Assembly (NCBI RefSeq): GCF_000272405.2
Contig: NZ_AJZM02000306.1
Location: 1-5,395, forward strand
Direction: 5' to 3'
DNA length: 5,395 bases
DNA from: Vibrio tasmaniensis 1F-187
Lineage (GTDB): Bacteria > Pseudomonadota > Gammaproteobacteria > Enterobacterales > Vibrionaceae
Part shown: positions 1 through 5,123 of the stretch, piece after piece
Numbering within the stretch: position 1 is the stretch's first letter
How the letters are laid out: every line of letters starts with the position of its first letter
The notes under the pieces: generated by a model
Told to the model about the DNA's origin: nothing
Seen by the model: only the letters and a program-made list of their open reading frames with translations
The model's database searches: none
Position numbers and translations under genes: made by a program

Positions 1-11
1 ATAATATCAAC

Positions 12-23
12 TTAGTTACAACT
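12..23 (+). promoter_or_regulatory. Candidate operator half matching the palindrome at 2839-2872
   Basis: The sequence TTAGTTACAACT differs by one base from TTAGTTATAACT at 2849-2860, the core of the palindrome upstream of the AraC-family gene. Both copies also have ATCAAC just to the left (7-11 approximately here, 2839-2844 there). Around 9-23 the AACT/AGTT half-sites alternate in orientation. It lies about 310 bp before the first regulator gene. A role as a shared binding site is inference. Confidence 0.3.
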
Positions 24-237
24 GCCTCTCTCCAATAGTACACCGATGCAATCCCATAGATTAGTCAAGTAGAGTCGATATCATTATACATACGAACTCA
101 CAAGAGGAAGGCATCAACGCATCTCAATGAAACCAGACACATAAATGGAAGTAACTGTGCTGATTTAAGTATACCTTTCAAAGTTCTCGTTAAAAAACAA
201 AGCAAAATTGCCCTCAACGCCTATAATCAATTCTTAT

Positions 238-255
238 TATAAACTCGAGTTCATA
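238..255. promoter_or_regulatory. 18-bp near-perfect palindrome, candidate operator
   Basis: AACTCGAGTT (242-251) is a perfect 10-bp palindrome. After one mismatched pair (241/252), symmetry continues for three more pairs (238-240 with 253-255), so 16 of 18 bases are symmetric. The centre is about 87 bp before the first start codon and just upstream of the promoter-like hexamers, a usual place for a dimeric regulator. Which protein binds cannot be told. Confidence 0.35.
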
Positions 256-259
256 CTAT

Positions 260-286
260 TTTACTAGTTGTTGTCTATTGAATAAT
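260..286 (+). promoter_or_regulatory. Weak candidate promoter for the regulator operon
   Basis: TTTACT (260-265) could serve as a -35 box and AATAAT (281-286, five of six matches to consensus) as a -10 box, with a short 15-nt spacer. A second -10-like TAATAT sits at 299-304 without a good -35. Neither is a strong sigma-70 promoter, which would fit activator-dependent transcription, but the assignment is tentative. Confidence 0.2.
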
Positions 287-333
287 TTGGTAAGTTTGTA
301 ATATTTCATTTAAAAACAACACCAAGTATAGGT

Positions 334-1071
334 ATGCAGCTATCTATGTGGGATTTTAGACCTCATGAACACTCTCAACTTCGAAATAAAATATCAGGTG
401 AAGAAAAGAGACTAACAAAAACAGAAAGCCAGTTATTATTGCTCTTACTGTCGAATAACCATCGAGTCGTAACTAAATCTGAAATTCACAAAAAAATTTG
501 GCCGGGGAAATTTGTTTCAGATGCCAGTATCACACACGCCATTGCATCATTACGTTTAGCTTTGAATGATACAGTGGAAGCACAATGTATCATTCGAACC
601 GTACCTAAAGCCGGTTACTTTGTCGCTTATAATAAAATAGCTCTAGTTTTAACTAACCAAGCCCAACCCGAGACTAGGCGACCTGATAAGGTAGTGGCTT
701 TTAAGCTTAAATGTTCTTGGCAAGCTGGCGTAATAGTTTTATTAGTCAGCATGAACTGTTTACTGTTTTGGTTTTTGTTCATACCTTCACAAAGCGAACC
801 TAAACTGAACATGTCAAGGTTGAACTCTCAAACTAACACCTTTACGATCAAGAACAACGATTTTCATAGTCAACAACTCTTAGAACAGCTGATTAGGCAC
901 CCTACTTTAAACAATGTGAATTTTTATATTGCTTCAAATAAAACTAGGATTTATGTAAGTTGCATTCACCAGAATGCATCATCACCTTACGGCCAAAGCA
1001 TCAACTTTTCCATTGATGTTAAGCGCGCTATAGAGGGGATTAGCAATGATATTGTACAAAAATGCCAATAA
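334..1071 (+). CDS. ToxR-like membrane-anchored transcriptional regulator (first copy)
   Basis: Predicted inner-membrane, single-pass DNA-binding protein of 245 residues. Residues about 5-98 form an OmpR/PhoB-type winged helix: the WPGKFVSDASITHAIASLR segment is the recognition-helix region and IIRTVPKAGYF the wing hairpin. A linker follows, then one membrane helix (about 131-151, after basic residues K124 and K126, which suggests the N-terminus is cytoplasmic) and a periplasmic domain of about 95 residues. That domain carries only two cysteines, C210 in YVSC and C244 in the terminal QCQ; ToxR also has a periplasmic disulfide. There is no receiver domain, so signalling is presumably direct across the membrane. 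The gene overlaps the next by 26 bp, as in ToxR/ToxS-type cassettes. No strong Shine-Dalgarno sequence precedes 334, and ATG at 346 (MWDF) is an alternative start because homology to the second copy begins there. Target genes and signal are unknown. Confidence 0.87.
   Translation: MQLSMWDFRPHEHSQLRNKISGEEKRLTKTESQLLLLLLSNNHRVVTKSEIHKKIWPGKFVSDASITHAIASLRLALNDTVEAQCIIRTVPKAGYFVAYNKIALVLTNQAQPETRRPDKVVAFKLKCSWQAGVIVLLVSMNCLLFWFLFIPSQSEPKLNMSRLNSQTNTFTIKNNDFHSQQLLEQLIRHPTLNNVNFYIASNKTRIYVSCIHQNASSPYGQSINFSIDVKRAIEGISNDIVQKCQ
1033..1038 (+). promoter_or_regulatory. Ribosome binding site of the first partner gene
   Basis: GAGGGG lies 7 nt before ATG 1046, inside the 3' end of the upstream regulator gene. 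It supports the 1046 start and suggests translational coupling of the pair. Confidence 0.7.
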
Positions 1072-1576
1072 ACACTATTTGCTTAGCGTTGTCTTTTTAC
1101 TTGCCTTGTTGCCTATTCAAATTTTTCTCAATGCATCGTTTATTCCTAGTTTTGCTCAAAACGTTAATACCCAAATAAGTAAAACAGTTCTGACTTACGG
1201 TGAGCAAATGGGAGATAAGAAATACAGAAAAATCGACTATCACTTAAAACCTTATCTATGGAACCGATTTCTATTAATGGCTTCTATCCATTTCGACAAT
1301 GGAAAAAAACTGGACACACAATTTCTTATTACCTTTTGGCCGAAATCCATTTATTCCATAAAATATATAAATCAACTGGTTAACACTCCAGAAACAGAAT
1401 ATTTTGATTTACCAGAGCAACATGCGCTCTTTGATGGCGGCGAAGAAAATTTTCAAACTTTGTTAGAAACCTCCCACCAATATTGTTACATCCAACTGTC
1501 GAACAACTCAGTTCAATGTGTCAATATATCTGAAAATAAAGAAAAAATTGACGTCAATGACAAGAAAACAACATAG
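1046..1576 (+). CDS. Membrane/periplasmic partner of ToxR-like regulator (first copy)
   Basis: Predicted 176-residue protein with one N-terminal hydrophobic helix (about 11-29) and a periplasmic domain. The helix probably stays as an anchor, but S-F-A at 35-37 could also be read as a signal peptidase site. The periplasmic part has two cysteines, C147 (YCY) and C158 (SVQC), which match those of the second partner at the same 11-residue spacing together with an FQTL motif. Position directly after a ToxR-like regulator, overlapping ends, size and topology are those of ToxS, TcpH, VtrC and FidL type partners, which stabilise or form the sensor with the regulator's periplasmic domain. I cannot assign it to one of these families from sequence alone. 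The polar lysine-rich tail after C158 extends beyond the second partner's end and overlaps the next gene. Confidence 0.8.
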   Translation: MILYKNANKHYLLSVVFLLALLPIQIFLNASFIPSFAQNVNTQISKTVLTYGEQMGDKKYRKIDYHLKPYLWNRFLLMASIHFDNGKKLDTQFLITFWPKSIYSIKYINQLVNTPETEYFDLPEQHALFDGGEENFQTLLETSHQYCYIQLSNNSVQCVNISENKEKIDVNDKKTT

Positions 1577-2354
1577 CATGTGGATATTTAATCCAACCCT
1601 TAGGCGCCAGCTAACTAACCAAAGTAATGGGGAGAGCAAAAAATTGCACTCTACAGATTGCAAAATTTTAGAGCTTTTATGTCAAAATCAAGGCGAAACC
1701 GTTTTAAAAAGTACCCTAATCGACGTGGCTTGGCCAGGGCGAGTCGTCTCGCAAGCTAGTTTAACTCAGTCTATAGCCCACCTACGTATAGCTTTAGGTG
1801 ACAATGGCCGACAACAAAATATTATAAAAACAGTCCCAAAGCATGGTTATTTACTGGTAAGCAACATAATAAGCCTTGAGGTGCCAATAGTTCTTGAACA
1901 AAACAACTCATCAACACCTAGTTCAGAAATAATCCCAGACACTCTCCAACCTCAAGACCATGAGAAGACCAGTCTATCGGCCCATCTACAATACCTTCAA
2001 AGATTCATTCTATTGACTCTCTCACTGTTATTTTTAGTTAGTCTCACTTGGTTAACGCGGATCATATATTACAATAGCACCACAGATCGTATTCAATGGA
2101 ACCAGCGTGAACATTTGGGCGTAACGTACTATTTTACTGATACTAAAAATGGAGATAAACGTTTCAATGACCTCAAAGGGAGATACTCAAGTGACTTACG
2201 TATGCTCTATATTTCTGAAAACCCTGAGCAACTCTATGTATCGTGTGTTTATCAACCTAATAATTTACATGAACACAACACAATGAATTTTAGTTTTTCC
2301 CGAGACTATTCAATCGAGCAAGTAAGAGAGGAAATTAATGAACAATGTCGGTAA
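1557..2354 (+). CDS. ToxR-like membrane-anchored transcriptional regulator (second copy)
   Basis: Second single-pass regulator, 265 residues from ATG 1557. The N-terminal winged helix aligns gaplessly with the first copy: by hand about 43 of 93 residues are identical, including AWPGRVVSQASLTQSIAHLR and the wing IIKTVPKHGYL. A longer linker precedes a membrane helix (about residues 150-167) and a periplasmic domain ending in QCR. Cysteines C230 (YVSC) and C264 are 34 residues apart, exactly as in the first copy, and the intervening NFS motif is also shared. A GTG at 1518 opens the frame earlier, but its extra 13 residues have no counterpart. ATG 1557 gives a 20-bp overlap with the previous gene, like the other junctions; ATG 1578, just after that gene's stop, is also possible. 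No clear Shine-Dalgarno sequence decides. Divergence between copies suggests an old duplication with possible specialisation. Confidence 0.86.
   Translation: MTRKQHSMWIFNPTLRRQLTNQSNGESKKLHSTDCKILELLCQNQGETVLKSTLIDVAWPGRVVSQASLTQSIAHLRIALGDNGRQQNIIKTVPKHGYLLVSNIISLEVPIVLEQNNSSTPSSEIIPDTLQPQDHEKTSLSAHLQYLQRFILLTLSLLFLVSLTWLTRIIYYNSTTDRIQWNQREHLGVTYYFTDTKNGDKRFNDLKGRYSSDLRMLYISENPEQLYVSCVYQPNNLHEHNTMNFSFSRDYSIEQVREEINEQCR
2326..2332 (+). promoter_or_regulatory. Ribosome binding site of the second partner gene
   Basis: GAGAGGA lies about 5-6 nt before ATG 2338, within the end of the second regulator gene. This is a strong site and supports the 17-bp overlapping start and coupled translation. 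Confidence 0.75.
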
Positions 2355-2817
2355 AGCCATTATTTTTCTGGTCTTGGCAAATATACTCGTCATTACGTTT
2401 ATCTCATGGATAAATACCCTTAATCATCCTCTATTCTTAGATGGTCGAAACAACATCATGTTATTTTCTCATGGTCGTACATATAAAAAATTTGAAGTCG
2501 ACTCCTTCAAAGAAGTAATTACCGTAGATCATCTGTGGGGAGGAGTTCACGATGCGCATTGTAGCTTATTATCCGAAGGCGAAAACAAAGCCCTCAACAT
2601 CTATTACTCCGTTTATTTCTGGGGTGCAGACCTCTTTTCGACAACCAACGCGCTACGTAGCGCAAACTACACTCCCTCAACAGAACTTGATTTCACTGAA
2701 GCACACTTGATTGAGAATTCATCGGAACAATTTTTCCAGACCTTATACCAAGATAAGTATATTTTCTGTTATTCCAGTTTATTGACCGGCAGTGTCCAGT
2801 GTATCACGGCCGATTAA
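2338..2817 (+). CDS. Membrane/periplasmic partner of ToxR-like regulator (second copy)
   Basis: Predicted 159-residue protein with an N-terminal membrane anchor (about residues 7-26) and a periplasmic domain. Its end resembles that of the first partner: an acidic stretch, then FFQTL, then C144 in FCY and C155 in SVQC, with the same 11-residue cysteine spacing. A third cysteine, C75, is unique to this copy. There is no DNA-binding domain or recognisable enzyme motif. By position and shape it should pair with the second ToxR-like regulator in the periplasm, in the manner of ToxS, VtrC or FidL. Similarity between the two partners outside the C-terminal third is weak, which is usual for the fast-evolving partner proteins of these cassettes. 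It is the last gene of the apparent operon. Ligand unknown. Confidence 0.8.
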   Translation: MNNVGKAIIFLVLANILVITFISWINTLNHPLFLDGRNNIMLFSHGRTYKKFEVDSFKEVITVDHLWGGVHDAHCSLLSEGENKALNIYYSVYFWGADLFSTTNALRSANYTPSTELDFTEAHLIENSSEQFFQTLYQDKYIFCYSSLLTGSVQCITAD

Positions 2818-2838
2818 TTAGAGTAATCAATCTAAATC

Positions 2839-2872
2839 ATCAACAGATTTAGTTATAACTAAACATGTTGAT
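2839..2872. promoter_or_regulatory. 34-bp interrupted palindrome, candidate operator
   Basis: The core TTTAGTTATAACTAAA (2848-2863) is a perfect 16-bp palindrome. After two mismatched pairs (2846-2847 with 2864-2865), seven more pairs match: ATCAACA (2839-2845) with TGTTGAT (2866-2872). In all 15 of 17 pairs are complementary. It begins 22 bp after the operon's last stop codon and ends about 100 bp before the AraC-family start. It is too AT-rich and lacks a T-run, so a terminator is unlikely; an operator is more probable. An alternative 7-bp hairpin, CTAAATC with GATTTAG (2832-2852), overlaps it. Confidence 0.5.
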
Positions 2873-2910
2873 TATAAACATTTAAATATCAATGACTTAA
2901 TTTATTCATT

Positions 2911-2916
2911 TAAAAT
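2911..2916 (+). promoter_or_regulatory. Possible -10 box for the AraC-family gene
   Basis: TAAAAT matches five of six consensus -10 bases, but no acceptable -35 hexamer lies 16-18 bp upstream. If used, transcription would start near 2923 and the 34-bp palindrome would be centred roughly 65-70 bp upstream, a plausible activator position. Tentative. Confidence 0.2.
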
Positions 2917-2974
2917 CAATCTAATGACGAGTAATTTAAATTTCGGATTTGTTTATTAGTGTTCTTAAGGGTTT

Positions 2975-4003
2975 ATGGACATAGTACTAGCAAATAGGAC
3001 ATATTTGAGAAACGTAATACTCATGATCAGAAAAAGAGAACCTTTAAAGATTACTGCACTCTTGTTAGAAGGAAGCCCAATCACAGCAATTTCGGGACCA
3101 ATCGAAATGCTGACAATTGCTTCAATGCAAGCAGGATTACCAGCGCCACAGGTCAGTTATGTATCAGTCACAGGGGGGCCGACTCAATTCTTAGGGGGGC
3201 TAACAATTAACAGTAGTACGCATTGGGAATCCGTCGAACATACCGACATTTTAATAATAGGTGCTTGTGGTGACATAAATAAGGGGTCTTATGTCTTACC
3301 CAAAGAGGTTAAATATTGGCTAAAAAAACAAATTACGCAGTGTGAATTTGTTCTCTCTTTATGTACGGGGACATTTCTTCTGGCTGAGCTTGGGGTTTTA
3401 AACAAACGAAGCGCAACTACACATTGGGTATATGCTGAAGATTTTCGAAATCAATTCCCCCAAGTAAAATTCAAACCACACTTGAAAATAACTCATGAAG
3501 ACCGATATATTTGCACCTCCAGCATTAAAGAATACTTTGCTGCAACAATTTTGTTAATTGATGCTTTGTTAGGCACGGCCCAAAGAATTAAATGTGAACA
3601 GTACTTAGGAGGTGATGTTTCAAAAATTAAGCGAATTTGTTTAACGAGCTTTGCTCAATACCATCAACATAGCGACAGTTTGATTGATCGGTTACAAGAG
3701 TGGATGCACAATGAAGACCCAAGCAGGCTATCTGTCGCTATGTGTGCAGAGAAAAGTTTTTTGAGTGAAAGGCAAATGAAACGTCGCTTCAAAGCAGCAA
3801 CTGGCGAATCTCCAATGAACTACATACAACGTATTAGAGTGGTATTAGCGAGAGACAAGCTGGACACTACCAGCTTAAACATAGAACAAATATCCCAGCA
3901 AGTTGGTTACAGTGACACAAACCATTTTAGGTCGCTGTTTAAAAAATTTTACGACATGACGCCCACAGAATATCGCAAAACGACACAGGCTTGTGAGATT
4001 TAA
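2975..4003 (+). CDS. GlxA-type AraC-family regulator (DJ-1/PfpI domain plus AraC HTH)
   Basis: Predicted cytoplasmic transcription factor of 342 residues, the usual length for this subfamily. Residues about 25-215 form a DJ-1/PfpI (class I glutamine amidotransferase-like) domain: KITALLLEGS as first strand, the nucleophile-elbow segment LSLCTGTFLLAELG with C130, and SATTHW with H150. Residues about 235-336 form the double AraC helix-turn-helix: SERQMKRRFKAATGESPMNYIQ, then the second helix pair IEQISQQVGYSDTNHFRSLFKKF and the TPTEYRK end. Relatives such as GlxA/FtrA-type proteins regulate varied catabolic genes; the amidotransferase-like part is thought to be a sensing or dimerisation domain rather than an enzyme. 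Effector and targets cannot be read here. TAAGG lies only 4 nt before ATG 2975, so the second in-frame ATG at 3023 (MIRKREPL), eight residues before the first strand, is a serious alternative. It has its own upstream spacer and is probably a separate transcription unit. Confidence 0.9.
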   Translation: MDIVLANRTYLRNVILMIRKREPLKITALLLEGSPITAISGPIEMLTIASMQAGLPAPQVSYVSVTGGPTQFLGGLTINSSTHWESVEHTDILIIGACGDINKGSYVLPKEVKYWLKKQITQCEFVLSLCTGTFLLAELGVLNKRSATTHWVYAEDFRNQFPQVKFKPHLKITHEDRYICTSSIKEYFAATILLIDALLGTAQRIKCEQYLGGDVSKIKRICLTSFAQYHQHSDSLIDRLQEWMHNEDPSRLSVAMCAEKSFLSERQMKRRFKAATGESPMNYIQRIRVVLARDKLDTTSLNIEQISQQVGYSDTNHFRSLFKKFYDMTPTEYRKTTQACEI

Positions 4004-4077
4004 GCACCTTAATTCTAACTGGACCTAAGCCCTTAGCTAAAAAGGGAGTTATTCACTTGGATTGAAATGATTAACCC

Positions 4078-4106
4078 AATAATAAAGCTGGTATCTCTCC
4101 GGCTTT
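4078..4106 (-). terminator. Possible weak terminator for leftward transcripts
   Basis: On the minus strand AAAGCCGG (4106-4099) and CCAGCTTT (4091-4084) form an 8-bp stem with one G-U pair and a 7-nt loop, followed by ATTATT. It could stop leftward transcripts about 380 bp after the minus-strand gene pair. On the plus strand no T-run follows. The uridine tract is short, so efficiency would be modest. Confidence 0.3.
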
Positions 4107-4180
4107 GAGCTCCACAGCCTTCATCAATTCAACTTTAAGAAAGTTGATGTCTCTCCGCCTACGCTTGTATCTGCAAGCGT
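4084..4180. repeat. Cluster of three hairpins with a repeated TCTCTCCG motif
   Basis: Three inverted repeats stand in a row: AAAGCTGG/CCGGCTTT (4084-4106), TCAACTTT-AAG-AAAGTTGA (4129-4147, perfect 8-bp stem, 3-nt loop) and ACGCTTG-TATCTG-CAAGCGT (4161-4180, perfect 7-bp stem). TCTCTCCG occurs at 4094-4101 and again at 4150-4157. The density of stems is unlike the surrounding spacer and resembles an extragenic palindromic repeat or a structured RNA. Whether other copies exist in the genome cannot be seen from one window. Confidence 0.45.
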
Positions 4181-4480
4181 TCAACGACAAACCACAAGGG
4201 AAAGAAAAGCGAAACAAAAACAAAGTCGACTAATTTACCTGCAAGAAATAAACGATGACGATCTTGGTGAGTCAAATGCGTATTGATTATAAAATTCAGG
4301 GCGAGTAATCATGTGGATAAAAAGTGGCAACTAACATTCACTAGATACACTGTTAGCTCGTAAACCGTAAAAAGTTCAGCCTTAGGTTCAATCTGACAAA
4401 CATCGCTTAAAAAATAATGACTGCCAGATTAGGCCCAAGCAACTACTTTTGATGTGACATTTTTGCCACTCAGACAAATA

Positions 4481-4738
4481 CTATTGAGAGAGTTTTTCTA
4501 AGACAGGGGTTATGGACCGATGAAGCTCACTGGACTCATATGCACCAGCTAATAATTTACTCGGATAAGCAATTGAATGGCTTAATACCTCACCAATATT
4601 GTTAATATGAATACGCTTATCAGCCACACAAGCACTCAAACATGTTCTAATAAATTGTTGGGATGTATCAAGCTCAAGCAAGCGTGCGCATCGCAGCGCT
4701 TCTTTGGTTCTTTCATAAAGCATTTCTTCAGATAACAC
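4481..4738 (-). CDS. Small hypothetical protein, 85 residues
   Basis: I do not recognise this protein. It begins with GTG 4738, chosen because GGAGAAGGGG lies 6 nt before it; a later ATG at codon 6 lacks such spacing. The product is soluble, predicted helical, without signal peptide or membrane segment, and has three cysteines (C17, C33, C37). Residues 21-57 (starting LELDTSQQ, with LSACV inside) align without gaps to residues 56-92 of the protein encoded just upstream, with about ten identities in 37, so the two may be distant paralogues or share a helical module. It overlaps that gene by 11 bp and is the second gene of the pair. Genes of this size next to ToxR-like cassettes can be secretion chaperones or effectors' helpers, but nothing in the sequence shows that here. 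Confidence 0.65.
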   Translation of the reverse strand: MLSEEMLYERTKEALRCARLLELDTSQQFIRTCLSACVADKRIHINNIGEVLSHSIAYPSKLLAGAYESSELHRSITPVLEKLSQ

Positions 4739-5123
4739 GATTTACCCCTTCTCCATTCAATAGCATAACAATATGAAACTCTTCGCTTTTCCTCATCGCA
4801 GCAAGGAAAAGGCTCTCTCTCATTTCTCTTTGAATTATATTGTCGCTAATTACATACTTCGTCAAAACGTCAATCGCTTGTTGCTCGTTAATGTCTTCCT
4901 GACTAACTATCGCTGACAAGACACTTTTCGATAGATTTGACGAAATATCAAAATTTAGTTCTTTTGCCTTTACAATCATCGCTTTTATAACTTTGTTTTT
5001 TTGAGCTCTGATAGTACATATCTTCAGCTCATGCTTATCAAATGCATATCCAATGTCATCTAACAGTTGGCTCAATTCTTGATACACTTTACATTCCTCT
5101 AGTTCATTGTTCTTGTTCCTCAT
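4728..5123 (-). CDS. Small hypothetical protein, 131 residues
   Basis: Not recognised. The product is charged, predicted mostly alpha-helical and soluble, with no signal peptide, membrane helix or known catalytic motif; its cysteines are C11 and C36. Residues 13-60 alternate hydrophobic and lysine/glutamate positions as in helical bundles, and residues 56-92 resemble residues 21-57 of the downstream protein. ATG 5123 has no clear Shine-Dalgarno sequence upstream; the next ATG is at codon 49, which would remove a large part of a coherent helical protein, so 5123 is preferred. The gene leads a two-gene unit with an 11-bp overlap. It runs convergent to the AraC-family gene and is probably independent of the ToxR-like operon. 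The coupled small-protein pair suggests the products act together. Confidence 0.68.
   Translation of the reverse strand: MRNKNNELEECKVYQELSQLLDDIGYAFDKHELKICTIRAQKNKVIKAMIVKAKELNFDISSNLSKSVLSAIVSQEDINEQQAIDVLTKYVISDNIIQREMRESLFLAAMRKSEEFHIVMLLNGEGVNRVI
4745..4754 (-). promoter_or_regulatory. Ribosome binding site fixing the GTG start at 4738
   Basis: Minus-strand GGAGAAGGGG lies 6 nt before GTG 4738, inside the 3' end of the upstream gene. It is the strongest ribosome site on this strand and implies coupled translation of the two small genes. Confidence 0.7.

Larger units (their letters stand above)
1..333. other. Non-coding region upstream of the ToxR-like operon
   Basis: No convincing gene lies here. 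The only plus-strand ATG frames I noticed (127 and 145) stop after a few codons. The stretch is AT-rich and holds a TTAGTTACAACT motif near the left edge, an 18-bp near-palindrome at 238-255 and weak promoter-like hexamers between 260 and 304. It is best read as the long regulatory region of the downstream four-gene operon, although an RNA or the far end of a gene outside the window cannot be excluded. Confidence 0.6.
2825..2940. repeat. Direct repeats upstream of the AraC-family gene
   Basis: AATCAATCTAA occurs exactly at 2825-2835 and 2914-2924. CATTTAAATATCAAT (2879-2893) is echoed by CATTTAAAATCAAT (2907-2920), and a third ATTTAAA lies at 2934-2940. The ATTTAAA starts are 28 and 26 bp apart, close to whole numbers of helical turns. 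Repeated sites of this kind could be bound by a ToxR-type or AraC-type regulator, but the strong AT bias makes chance repeats more likely than usual. Confidence 0.4.
4071..4229 (-). other. Open 52-codon frame over the hairpin cluster, possible remnant or spurious ORF
   Basis: Read on the minus strand, 4229 to 4074 is open between TAG (4230-4232) and TAA (4071-4073). It starts hydrophobic (STLFLFRFSF), passes a run of arginines and ends in the protein-like stretch ELMKAVELKAGEIPALLLG. The only ATG is at codon 36; TTG codons near the beginning are possible starts without a convincing ribosome site. The opposite strand is open over the same span (4075-4230), also 52 codons. Overlap with three hairpins makes a repeat element or RNA as likely as a gene; a decayed 3' gene end is a third option. 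Confidence 0.25.
4004..4480. other. Gene-poor region between convergent genes
   Basis: No conventional gene of good support. After the AraC-family stop, CCCTT (4030-4034) and AAGGG (4042-4046) could form a 5-bp hairpin, but no T-run follows, so it is a poor terminator. A hairpin cluster occupies 4084-4180. Positions 4181-4480 hold nothing I recognise except GTGAC/GCCAC (4454-4469), a weak stem just beyond the minus-strand gene end. Confidence 0.5.

Noticed and set aside
102..165. AGAGGAAGG ribosome-site-like run followed by ATG 127 and ATG 145
   Set aside because: The spacing to ATG 127 is about 15 nt and both frames end after five to eight codons. A leader peptide is conceivable but unsupported.
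627..812. Minus-strand open frame of 61 codons
   Set aside because: It lies wholly antisense to the well-supported first regulator gene, has no independent ribosome site I could support and reads like the complement of its linker and membrane segment.
1518..1556. Upstream GTG start for the second regulator
   Set aside because: The extra 13 residues have no counterpart in the first copy and lie inside the previous gene; ATG 1557 matches the overlap pattern of the other junctions. Not fully excluded.
2832..2852. CTAAATC/GATTTAG hairpin as a terminator for the four-gene block
   Set aside because: The stem is AT-rich, only 7 bp and not followed by a T-run; it overlaps a larger palindrome that explains the symmetry better.
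4084..4180. Integron attC site or CRISPR repeat
   Set aside because: The three stems differ in sequence and spacing, there are no regular spacers, and the conserved attC end motifs are absent.
4454..4469. Terminator immediately after the minus-strand pair
   Set aside because: The stem is 5 bp with a G-U pair, and the minus-strand sequence after it lacks a T-run.
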